64,000 nucleotides of DNA from Actinokineospora sp. NBRC 105648 (GTDB lineage Bacteria; Actinomycetota; Actinomycetes; Mycobacteriales; Pseudonocardiaceae): assembly GCF_030269645.1 (NCBI RefSeq), contig NZ_BSTR01000013.1:90804-154803 (forward strand). The letters are read 5' to 3'. Of this stretch, positions 17,108 through 24,362 are shown piece after piece. The stretch's first letter is position 1, and each line of letters opens with the position of its first letter. A model generated the notes under the pieces. It was not told the origin of the DNA, did no database searches, and was given only the letters and a program-made list of their open reading frames with translations. The translations under genes and the position numbers were made by a program.

Positions 17108-17285
17108 GGCACATTCTCCATCCTGGTCGCCGGTGGTTCCATCATCCGGTCCGCGGGCCCGTTCATCCTTTGCCCCCGGGTATTTCTAATGCCACCACCA
17201 GTGTTTTCGCCGACGCTGGGTCACCGCTTTGGCCGATCGTAGGATGGGGACCGACAGCTGGAATTTCCGGATTAGGGGTGGGGAC

Positions 17286-18338
17286 ATGGAGACCTGGCTA
17301 CTGGGCCAAGACGACCTGGAGCGCATTCTCCAGGTCATCGGCCGCGACACACTCATGCGCAGGATGATCGACCGGATGGGCCATGAGCTCACCGAGCTGG
17401 GCCGGGGGGCCCGCGAGGACACCCCGACCCGCGGCGGGTTCGCCCGCACCGGGGAGCTGACCGGGGTCATCGAGCTGATGCCGCACCGCGAGTCCGGTTC
17501 GTCGGTGACGGTGAAGACGATCGCCTACAGCCCGCACAACCCGCGGCTGTTCGGGCTGCCCACCATCGTGGGCACGATCTCGCGGATCGACGAGGCCACC
17601 GGCAGGCTGATGGCGCTGGCCGACGGCGTGCTGCTCACCGCCGTCCGCACCGGCGCCGCCTCGGCCGTCGCCAGCAGGCTGCTCGCCGCGCCGGAGTCGA
17701 CCCGGCTCGGGCTGATCGGCGCCGGCGCCCAGGCGGTGACCCAGGCGCACGCGCTGAGCCAGGTGTTCGCGCTGGACTCGGTGCTGGTCAGCGACATCGA
17801 CCCGGCCGTGGCCGCCGGGTTCGCCGACCGGGTCAGGTTCCTGGACCTGCGGGTCGAGGTCGCCACCCCGGCCAGGGTGCTGGCCGAGAGCGACATCGTC
17901 TGCACCGCGACCTCGGTGCCGGTGGGCGGCGGCCCGGTCGTGCCCGACGGCCCGCACCTGGGACACCTGCACGTCAACTCGCTCGGCGCCGACGAGGTGG
18001 GCAAGACCGAGCTGCCGGTCACCCTGCTGCGCCGGGCCTTCGTCTGCGTCGACCACCGCGGCCAGGCCGAGCGCGAGGGCGAGTCGCAGCAGCTGCGCGC
18101 CGACGAGATCGGCCCGACGCTGGGCCACCTGTGCGCTCACCCGGACGAGGCGGCCGCGCGCCGGTCCGGGCTCACCGTGTTCGACTCGACCGGCTTCGCC
18201 TTCGAGGACCACGTCGCGCTCGACGTGTTCCTCAGCGCGGCCGAGGAACTGGGGCTGGGCACCAAGATGGCGATCGAGCACCACCCGGAGAACGTGCTCG
18301 ACCCGTACTCCACCCGGTCGCTGCGGGTCAGGGCCTGA
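17286..18338 (+). CDS. Lysine cyclodeaminase (pipecolate synthase)
   Basis: 350 residues from ATG 17286; the upstream in-frame start at 17229 adds unlike sequence. It belongs to the ornithine cyclodeaminase/mu-crystallin family, but the opening METWLLGQDDLERI and internal ALADGVLLTAVRTGAASAVASR, LIGAGAQAVTQAHALSQVF, HVNSLGADEVGKTELP and EGESQQLRADEIGP follow the lysine cyclodeaminases of rapamycin/FK520-type pathways (RapL) very closely. The Rossmann loop GAGAQA binds NAD. Reaction: L-lysine to L-pipecolate plus ammonia. It supplies module 3, whose A-domain pocket reads pipecolate-like and which ends in an epimerase. The luciferase-like monooxygenase gene begins three bases after its stop. 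An SbnB-type role in diaminopropionate synthesis is less likely given this resemblance and the separate Dab operon. Confidence 0.88.
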   Translation: METWLLGQDDLERILQVIGRDTLMRRMIDRMGHELTELGRGAREDTPTRGGFARTGELTGVIELMPHRESGSSVTVKTIAYSPHNPRLFGLPTIVGTISRIDEATGRLMALADGVLLTAVRTGAASAVASRLLAAPESTRLGLIGAGAQAVTQAHALSQVFALDSVLVSDIDPAVAAGFADRVRFLDLRVEVATPARVLAESDIVCTATSVPVGGGPVVPDGPHLGHLHVNSLGADEVGKTELPVTLLRRAFVCVDHRGQAEREGESQQLRADEIGPTLGHLCAHPDEAAARRSGLTVFDSTGFAFEDHVALDVFLSAAEELGLGTKMAIEHHPENVLDPYSTRSLRVRA

Positions 18339-18341
18339 GCC

Positions 18342-19352
18342 GTGGACTTCAGCCTGCTGTACTTCGCCAACCGCGAGGTCGACGACGCCCCGGCCGAGTA
18401 CGACCTGTTGCTGCGCGCCGCGCGCTTCGCCGACGAGCACGGCTTCACCGCCCTGTGGCTGCCCGAGCGGCACTTCCACCCCTTCGGCGGCGCCTACCCG
18501 AACCCGGCGCTGGCCGCCGCCGCGCTGGCCACGGTCACGTCCCGGATCCGGCTGCGCGCGGGCAGTGTCGTGCTGCCGCTGCACGACCCGCTGACCGTCG
18601 CCGAGGACTGGGCGTTCGTGGACAACCTGTCCCGGGGCCGGGTCGACCTGGCCATCGCCACCGGCTGGAACCCCAACGACTTCGTGCTCGCCCCGGACGC
18701 GTTCGCCGACCGGCGCGCGCGGCTGCCCGAGCAGGTGGGGCAGCTGCGCGACCTCTGGGCGGGCAAGTCCGTGACCAGGCGCAACGGTGCCGGGGCCGAG
18801 GTGGAGGTCACCACGTACCCGCGGCCGGCGCAGGACGACGTCGAGCTGTGGCTGACCTGCAGCTCCAGCCTCGGGACCTTCGAGCTGGCGGGCGCGCTGG
18901 GCGCGAACGTGCTGACGGCGCTGCTGTTCCAGCGCGTGGACGAGCTGGCGCCGAAGCTCGCCGCGTACCGGGAAGCGCTGGTGGCGCACGGGCACGACCC
19001 GGCCGAGCGCAAGGTCACGCTGATGGTGCACACCTTCGTCGGCGAGTCCGACGAGGCGGTACGCGCCACCGTGCGGGAGCCGTTCACCCGGTACCTGAAG
19101 TCCTCTGTGGACCTGTGGAAGGGGCAGTGGTCCGAGCTGGACTCGATCCACGAGGACCGGCTGCTGGACTACGCCTTCGAGCGCTACTTCCGCACCGCGG
19201 CGCTGTTCGGCTCGGTGCCGACCTGCGCGCGGTTCGTCGATGAGCTGCGCGCGGTCGGCGTGACCGAGGTGGCCTCGCTGATCGACTTCGGGGTCGATCC
19301 CGCGACGACGCTGCGCGGTCTGTCCTATTTGGATGAGCTGCGCGCCCTGTGA
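18342..19352 (+). CDS. LLM-class flavin-dependent monooxygenase, MupA/Atu3671-like
   Basis: 336 residues from GTG 18342, three bases after the cyclodeaminase stop. It has the TIM-barrel luciferase-like pattern of the natural-product LLM subfamily: MDFSLLYFANRE, LWLPERHFHPFGGAYPNPAL, RIRLRAGSVVLPLHDPL, AEDWAFVDNLSRGRVDLAIATGWNPNDF. These FMNH2-dependent oxygenases hydroxylate carbon or nitrogen, and are frequent beside NRPS genes. Tight coupling to the pipecolate gene suggests oxidation of lysine or pipecolate, but tailoring of the lipid or another residue is also possible. A strong bidirectional terminator lies immediately downstream, so the two genes form their own unit. Confidence 0.82.
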   Translation: MDFSLLYFANREVDDAPAEYDLLLRAARFADEHGFTALWLPERHFHPFGGAYPNPALAAAALATVTSRIRLRAGSVVLPLHDPLTVAEDWAFVDNLSRGRVDLAIATGWNPNDFVLAPDAFADRRARLPEQVGQLRDLWAGKSVTRRNGAGAEVEVTTYPRPAQDDVELWLTCSSSLGTFELAGALGANVLTALLFQRVDELAPKLAAYREALVAHGHDPAERKVTLMVHTFVGESDEAVRATVREPFTRYLKSSVDLWKGQWSELDSIHEDRLLDYAFERYFRTAALFGSVPTCARFVDELRAVGVTEVASLIDFGVDPATTLRGLSYLDELRAL

Positions 19353-19359
19353 GGACGGC

Positions 19360-19395
19360 GAAAGGGGCCATGTCGATCACGACATGGCCCCTTTC
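19360..19395. terminator. Bidirectional terminator between convergent genes
   Basis: GAAAGGGGCCATGTCG (19360-19375) and CGACATGGCCCCTTTC (19380-19395) form a 16-bp perfect stem with a 4-base loop, A-rich before and pyrimidine-rich after. It separates the monooxygenase from the leftward ABC permease. Confidence 0.88.
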
Positions 19396-19401
19396 CCCTT
19401 G

Positions 19402-20196
19402 TCAGGCGGGTTTGCGGGTGAACAGCCGGATGGTGACGGCGGCGCTGACCGCGCCGAGCGCGACGATCACGACCACGGCGGTGACCGTGGCCGCCGGGAG
19501 CCCCAGGGCCAGCGCGCGGGTGGCGTCGATGCCGTAGGTGAGCGGGTTGACCCGGGCGATCGCGCCCAGCCAGCTGGGCAGCCGGTCGGCCGGGGCGAAG
19601 GCGCTGGAGGTGAACATGACCGGGAACATGAGCACCCCGAGGCTCTGCAGCACCTCGGGGCTGCGCAGCCAGACGGCCAGCGCCAGGTAGACCCAGATCA
19701 GCGCCCACGCCAGGGCCCAGGCCAGCACGAACGCGGCGATCAGGCCGAGCGACGGCGTGAACCCCAGCGCGATCGCGGCGGCGAGGACGAGCACGGCCTG
19801 CGCGCCGTAGCGGACCGCGTCGGCCAGGCTGCGCGCGACGGGCAGGACCGCCAGGTGCACCGGCAGTGACCGGAGCCGGTCGAACACGCCGTTGCGCATG
19901 TCGCGGAGGAACGCCTGGCCGGAGACCTGCGCGGCGCTGACGCCGGTGGTGACCAGGATGGCCGGGGTGAGGTAGTCCAGGTAGCCGACCCCGTGCGGGA
20001 GCAGGTCGGCGTCGGCGATGCTGCCGAAGACCTGGCTGAGGATGACCAGCATCAGGATCGGGCCGACGGCGCCGAGGACGGCGGCTCGGGGATCGCTGAC
20101 GTGGGCGCGCAGTGACCGGCCGGTCAGCGCGGCGACCTGCTTGCGGGCACTGGGCTGCCGGGGGCGCGGGCGTGCGGGCACGTCGACGGCGGTCAT
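19402..20196 (-). CDS. ABC-2 type transporter permease (DrrB-like)
   Basis: 264 residues with six predicted membrane spans (for example GAVGPILMLVILSQVFG, LGLIAAFVLAWALAWALIWVY, ATVTAVVVIVALGAVSAAV) and the ABC-2 segment PVMFTSSAFAPADRLPSWLG followed by NPLTYGIDATRAL. This layout is typical of DrrB-type permeases that export antibiotics together with a separate ATPase. The usual adjacent ATPase gene is absent here and nowhere else in the window, so the partner must be encoded elsewhere. It lies downstream of the glutamate mutase genes on the same strand with a 46-base gap and is probably co-transcribed with them. Likely role: export of, or resistance to, the lipopeptide. Confidence 0.82.
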   Translation of the reverse strand: MTAVDVPARPRPRQPSARKQVAALTGRSLRAHVSDPRAAVLGAVGPILMLVILSQVFGSIADADLLPHGVGYLDYLTPAILVTTGVSAAQVSGQAFLRDMRNGVFDRLRSLPVHLAVLPVARSLADAVRYGAQAVLVLAAAIALGFTPSLGLIAAFVLAWALAWALIWVYLALAVWLRSPEVLQSLGVLMFPVMFTSSAFAPADRLPSWLGAIARVNPLTYGIDATRALALGLPAATVTAVVVIVALGAVSAAVTIRLFTRKPA

Positions 20197-20242
20197 GCGA
20201 CCACCGACCCGGCCCGGGTGGGGCGGCGGTGTGGTCGGACGG

Positions 20243-21628
20243 TCATGCGGGCACCTGCCCTTTCTCCGCCGTCCAGGGTGGGCGGTCGGCGAAGTAGTTG
20301 ATGTCGGCCAGGATCTCGTCGGTCAGCGCGGCCGTGCGGTGGCTGAGCAGCCGGTGTTGGCGTCGGAGGACGTCGCCGGACAGCGGGAGCGCGCCCGCGG
20401 CGTGGTAGCGGATGGCGCCGGTGGGGTCGCGGAGCGGGACCACGTCGGCGCGGGCGTGCACGCTCGCGCTGAACGGGATGTCCAAGGTCCCGGCGGCGAA
20501 GCCCGCCTCGACGGCGGTGGCCAGCCGAGGGCGCTCGAGCACCGGGGTGACCAGCTCGGCGACCTCGCGCTCGATCCAGTGCTGCTCCTCGGCGACCCGG
20601 CCCTCGTCCAGCCGGACGAAGTCCAGCAGCGGTGAGCACGCGGCGCGGGCCAGGCGCAGGCCGTGGGCGTTCGCGGCGGCGGTCGGGATACCGAGCGCCT
20701 CCTGGTGCGTCTTGGTGATCACCTTGTCGGCGCCGCCGAGCCTGCCGACCAGGCCGCCGTAGTGGACCAGGGCCTCCGCCCAGTCGCGGCCCGCCGGGAA
20801 GACGCCCATGAACTCGTGCAGCACGGTGAACACCGTCATGTCCGCAGGCAGGTATTCCGCCGCGACCGCCCGGATCGCGCGCAGCGCCGCCACGTCCTGG
20901 TGAACCTCGCCCGACTGGGGGTAGGAGATCGACACGCAGCGCACACCCTGCTCGGCGGCGAGCACCGCCTCCAGCAGCGTCATGGCCAGGCTCAGCGAGG
21001 GCGGCACCAGCACCGCGGTGAGGCTGCCGAACAGCTCCCGCTCCAGCACCACCCCGGACCGCGCAAGCTCGGCCGTCACCGCGTCGACCTGCTGCCACGC
21101 GCGCAGCGAGTCGGCTAGCGGGACGTCCTTGGCGTAGGGGATGTTGTAGCCGATCCCGCCACCCTCGAATGAGGTGATGCCTGCGGCGAGCGACACCGCG
21201 AACAGGTCGCGGCCGTCCGGCGACCCGTGCCGCACCTGTAGCGGCACGCCGACCGCCGCGACCAGCTCCCGCCCGCGCTCCCAACCGTGGGCCACCAGCG
21301 GGTAGCCGTTGAGCTGCGCGGGGTTCTCCCGGCGCACCCGGTCGGCGGTCGCGAAGTGCCGGAGCCGGGTGTGCGAGTCGATGGTCACCGACAGCAGGTC
21401 CGGCGCGCCCGCGCTTTCCAACGCGCGCAACAGGTCCAGCATCTCCGCGTGCCCGCCGACACCGCACCGAGGTTGCAGGACGGGCCTGCCCTTCGCGCGC
21501 TTGAGCACCTCGACTGCGGTGTCTGAGGTGTCCGAGGTGGCCGAGCGCAGGCCGTCGACGATCTCCGACCAGGACGGCAGCCGTTGCCGCCGCTCCCGGT
21601 CGAGCTCGATGACGTCCTCACCCAGCAT
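20243..21628 (-). CDS. glmE: Glutamate (methylaspartate) mutase, epsilon/E subunit
   Basis: 461 residues from ATG 21628; the frame upstream of that codon is a shadow of the S-subunit gene. Family patterns include VLQPRCGVGGHAEMLDLLRALE, LNGYPLVAHGWERGRELV, SLAAGITSFEGGGIGYNIPYAKDVPL and SYPQSGEVHQDVAALRAIR, which form the TIM barrel that binds glutamate above the cobalamin. With the S subunit it converts L-glutamate to (2S,3S)-3-methylaspartate in an adenosylcobalamin-dependent rearrangement. The start overlaps the S-subunit stop by 11 bases. Glutamate mutase genes occur in friulimicin-type clusters to supply 3-methylaspartate; here module 4 is the expected user. Slightly shorter than the catabolic clostridial enzyme (about 480 residues). 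Confidence 0.92.
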   Translation of the reverse strand: MLGEDVIELDRERRQRLPSWSEIVDGLRSATSDTSDTAVEVLKRAKGRPVLQPRCGVGGHAEMLDLLRALESAGAPDLLSVTIDSHTRLRHFATADRVRRENPAQLNGYPLVAHGWERGRELVAAVGVPLQVRHGSPDGRDLFAVSLAAGITSFEGGGIGYNIPYAKDVPLADSLRAWQQVDAVTAELARSGVVLERELFGSLTAVLVPPSLSLAMTLLEAVLAAEQGVRCVSISYPQSGEVHQDVAALRAIRAVAAEYLPADMTVFTVLHEFMGVFPAGRDWAEALVHYGGLVGRLGGADKVITKTHQEALGIPTAAANAHGLRLARAACSPLLDFVRLDEGRVAEEQHWIEREVAELVTPVLERPRLATAVEAGFAAGTLDIPFSASVHARADVVPLRDPTGAIRYHAAGALPLSGDVLRRQHRLLSHRTAALTDEILADINYFADRPPWTAEKGQVPA

Positions 21629-22052
21629 GGGTGAGCACCGGCGCCAGGATCGAGTCCAGCAGCGCGGGCAGCTGCTCCGCCCGGTCGAGCACGTGGTCGA
21701 CGCCCAGCTCGCGCAGCCGCGCCCGGCCGGTCGCGGCACCGCCCACCTCGATCGAGGGTCTGCCGCCGAACACGACCGGGCAGGCCAGCCTGCCCATCGC
21801 GCGCAGCCCGGGCAGGTCGGCGAGGTCGTTGACGGCGTGCCCGTTGACGCTGCCGATGATCACCGCGGCCGCGTCCAGCTCGGCGGCGGCGTCGGCGAAC
21901 TCCGCCAGCGGGGTGCACACGCCCAGGTTGCGCACCCGGAAGCCCTGCTCGGTGAGCATCAGGTGGATCAGCCGGTTGGCCACCGCGTGCGCGTCGCTGG
22001 CGGCGACGCCGAGCACCAGGGCGCGGCGGGGGCGGAAGGTGGTGTCGCGCAT
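21618..22052 (-). CDS. Glutamate (methylaspartate) mutase, sigma/S cobalamin-binding subunit
   Basis: 144 residues. ATG 22052 is chosen over upstream in-frame ATGs (22073 and others) because AAGGAG lies nine bases before it. It is a B12-binding Rossmann domain: LVLGVAASDAHAVANRLI contains the Asp-x-His of the DxHxxG motif, with Ala instead of Gly at the last position; AAVIIGSVNGHAVND replaces the family SSLYGxGE segment, and CPVVFGGRPSIEVGG is the third conserved loop. It partners with the E subunit downstream, with which it overlaps by 11 bases. The gene diverges from the fatty acyl-AMP ligase, so this leftward operon (S, E, permease) and the assembly-line operon share one intergenic region. 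Confidence 0.9.
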   Translation of the reverse strand: MRDTTFRPRRALVLGVAASDAHAVANRLIHLMLTEQGFRVRNLGVCTPLAEFADAAAELDAAAVIIGSVNGHAVNDLADLPGLRAMGRLACPVVFGGRPSIEVGGAATGRARLRELGVDHVLDRAEQLPALLDSILAPVLTHAG

Positions 22053-22369
22053 GGTGGGGCGCTCCTTGATCATGGGAATGGGAGCGCGGCGCGATCTCCC
22101 GCGCGCACGCGTGGCTTTCGGTGAACGTAACAACCGGGGTCAATGGGGACCACTGGCAAAGGCGGGGTCCGGGATTTTCACTAGTCCCGGCGCAGTTCGT
22201 TGGTGGGTGCCGTGTGCGCTGGTAGCGTCGGGTCTGGCCCTGGTGGGACGGTGTTCCCACCCGGCCGGGGGCTCGGGGGCAATCGCATTTCGGCGGCCGC
22301 GTTTCGCGCGGTCGGCGTATTTCGCCGTGCCCGTGGACTTGTCGAATCACTCGACCGGGATGGTGGACC
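22053..22369. other. Divergent promoter region between mutase and assembly-line operons
   Basis: 317 bases between the leftward mutase S gene and the rightward fatty acyl-AMP ligase. It must hold the promoters of both operons and is the natural site for pathway regulation. I could not identify convincing -10/-35 elements, palindromes or a cobalamin riboswitch in it; the low-quality frames here are not genes. Confidence 0.45.
22062..22067 (-). promoter_or_regulatory. Ribosome binding site deciding the mutase S-subunit start
   Basis: AAGGAG on the minus strand, nine bases upstream of the ATG at 22052. It makes that codon the probable start although earlier ATGs are in frame. Confidence 0.7.
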
Positions 22370-24070
22370 ATGCACGCGGATCTGGACCGGCGAAATGCCT
22401 GCGCGGCGGTGCGGGCGCACGCCGTGGCGACGCCGGGGGCGCAGGCGCTCACCTTCCTCGTCGACCCCGAGGACGACGCGAGCGCACGCACCTGGACCTA
22501 CGGCGCGCTGGACGAGCGGGCCAGGGCGATCGCGGTCGCCCTGCGCGCCCAGCTGCCGGTGGGTTCCCGGGTGCTGCTGCTCTTCCCGCAGGGCGGCGAG
22601 GCGGTGCACGCGTTCGTCGGCTGCCTGTACGCGGGCATGGTCGCGGTGTTCGCCCCGGCGGGCGGCCGCTACCGCCACGAGCGCAACCGGGTGCGGGTGA
22701 TCGCCCGCGACGCCCGGGTCGGCGTGCTGCTCACCGACACCGCGACCCGGCCGTCGGTGCTGGAGCTGGTCGCCGACCAGGGGATGACCGACCTCGACGT
22801 GCTCGCGGTCGACGAGCTGACCGGTGGCGCGGCCGAGTGGGTGCCACCGGACACCGACCGCGACGACCCCGCGCTGCTGCAGTACACCTCGGGGTCCACT
22901 TCGGACCCCAAGGGGGTGGTGGTCACGCACGGCAACCTGCTGGCCAACACCCAGGACATGATCGACGTGCTCGGTCTGCCCGACCGGCCGCGCCTGGGCG
23001 GGTGGGGGCCGCTCTACCACGACATGGGCCTGATGGGTCAGCTCACGCCGCCGCTGTTCCTCGGCGGGGCGTGCGTGCTGATGAGCCCGATGGCCTTCCT
23101 CAAGCGGCCGCACCTGTGGTTGCGGATGATCGACCGGCACGACCTGTACATGTCGGCCGCGCCCAACTTCGCCTACGAGCTGTGCACCCGGCGGATCACC
23201 GACGAGCAGCTGGCAGGCGTCGACCTGTCCCGATGGCACCTGGCGTGCAACGGTTCCGAGCCAGTGCACATCCCGACCATGCGGGCCTTCGCCGAGCGGT
23301 TCGCCGGCGCGGGCCTCGCGTCGCACGCGCTGACGCCGTGCTACGGGCTGGCCGAGGCGACCGTGCTGGTTAGCGGGACCCGCGACCGTGCCTACGCCGC
23401 CTGTGCGGTCGACCGGGAAGCGTTGGCACGCAACGAGTTTGTGCTCAGCGACGGGCCCGACGCGCAGGAGTTGGCGAGCTGTGGGCCCACGCGTGCGACC
23501 ACGGTGCGGATCGTGGACCCGGTCACGCTGCGGGTGCTGGAGTCCGGGGAGATCGGCGAGGTGCTGCTGCGGGGGCCGAGCATCGCCCAGGGGTATTGGG
23601 AGAATCCCACCGCCACGGCGGAGGTCTTCGAGGCGCAGCTCTCTGATGGAGTGTACCTGCGCACCGGCGATCTCGGCGTGCTGCACGACGGTGAGCTCTA
23701 CATCACCGGGCGGCTCAAGGAGATGATGATCGTCCACGGCCGCAACCTGTACCCGCAGGACGTGGAGCAGGAGCTGCGCGCCCAGCACCCGCCGTTGGCC
23801 GGTCTGATCGGCGCGGTGTTCTCTGTGGACACCGATCTCGTTGTCGTACACGAGATTCGGGGCCGGTTCTCGGCGGAGGAGCACGGGTTGCTGACGGCCG
23901 AGATCCGGCAGACGGTCGGCCGGGAGTTCGGGGCCGGGGTCGCCGAGGTGGTGCTGGTGCGGCCGGGGACGGTCCAGCGGACCACCAGCGGCAAGGTCCA
24001 GCGGATGGCCATGCGGGCCGCCTACCTGGCCGGGACGTTGTCGCCCGCCGGGATCGCCGTCCCGGCCTGA
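22370..24070 (+). CDS. Fatty acyl-AMP ligase (FAAL)
   Basis: 566 residues, ATG 22370. Adenylate-forming core motifs: YTSGSTSDPKGVVVTHGNL, GWGPLYHDMGLMGQL, YGLAEATVLVSG, YLRTGDLG and the FAAL hallmark GRLKEMMIVHGRNLYPQDVE. The HDMGL and NLYPQD segments separate FAALs from CoA ligases. It activates a fatty acid as acyl-AMP and transfers it to the ACP encoded 39 bases downstream, from which the starter condensation domain of module 1 acylates the first amino acid. It is the first gene of the assembly-line operon. Chain length and unsaturation cannot be read; no acyl-CoA dehydrogenase or desaturase gene is present in the window. Confidence 0.92.
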   Translation: MHADLDRRNACAAVRAHAVATPGAQALTFLVDPEDDASARTWTYGALDERARAIAVALRAQLPVGSRVLLLFPQGGEAVHAFVGCLYAGMVAVFAPAGGRYRHERNRVRVIARDARVGVLLTDTATRPSVLELVADQGMTDLDVLAVDELTGGAAEWVPPDTDRDDPALLQYTSGSTSDPKGVVVTHGNLLANTQDMIDVLGLPDRPRLGGWGPLYHDMGLMGQLTPPLFLGGACVLMSPMAFLKRPHLWLRMIDRHDLYMSAAPNFAYELCTRRITDEQLAGVDLSRWHLACNGSEPVHIPTMRAFAERFAGAGLASHALTPCYGLAEATVLVSGTRDRAYAACAVDREALARNEFVLSDGPDAQELASCGPTRATTVRIVDPVTLRVLESGEIGEVLLRGPSIAQGYWENPTATAEVFEAQLSDGVYLRTGDLGVLHDGELYITGRLKEMMIVHGRNLYPQDVEQELRAQHPPLAGLIGAVFSVDTDLVVVHEIRGRFSAEEHGLLTAEIRQTVGREFGAGVAEVVLVRPGTVQRTTSGKVQRMAMRAAYLAGTLSPAGIAVPA

Positions 24071-24109
24071 CGGTCCTGGAGTGATCGCCGAAGACTTCGA
24101 GGAGGGGCT

Positions 24110-24361
24110 ATGGCCGAGGTAGTGCACGCAGGGGTGCAGGAGTGGTTGGTGGCGCGGGTGTCGGCGGTGACCGGGCGCCCGGTCGAGGCCGTCGACGTCG
24201 ACCTGCCCATCGCGCAGTTCGGGTTGGACTCGGTGTCGGCGCTGACGGTCGTGCTGGCCGCCGAGGACGAGTTCGGCATCGAGCTCGACCCCGCCGACCT
24301 GTGGGACCATCCGACGGTCCGGGCGCTGAGCGCGCGGATCCTGGTGCTGGCGGAGAGCTGA
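24110..24361 (+). CDS. Acyl carrier protein for lipid initiation
   Basis: 83 residues, ATG 24110 preceded by GAGGAGGGG. The phosphopantetheine attachment site is Ser41 in [13 protein letters not shown]; the acidic helix around [24 protein letters not shown] is typical of ACPs. It follows the FAAL and ends one base before the start of the first NRPS, fitting a role as acyl donor to the starter C domain. Short discrete ACPs paired with a ligase are the standard lipid-loading arrangement in calcium-dependent lipopeptide clusters. Confidence 0.92.
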   Translation: MAEVVHAGVQEWLVARVSAVTGRPVEAVDVDLPIAQFGLDSVSALTVVLAAEDEFGIELDPADLWDHPTVRALSARILVLAES

Positions 24362-24362
24362 G

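Noticed and set aside
17286..18338. SbnB-like enzyme for 2,3-diaminopropionate
   Set aside because: Conserved segments match lysine cyclodeaminases closely, a pipecolate-type module is present, and diamino acid synthesis is explained by the lyase/kinase/PLP operon.
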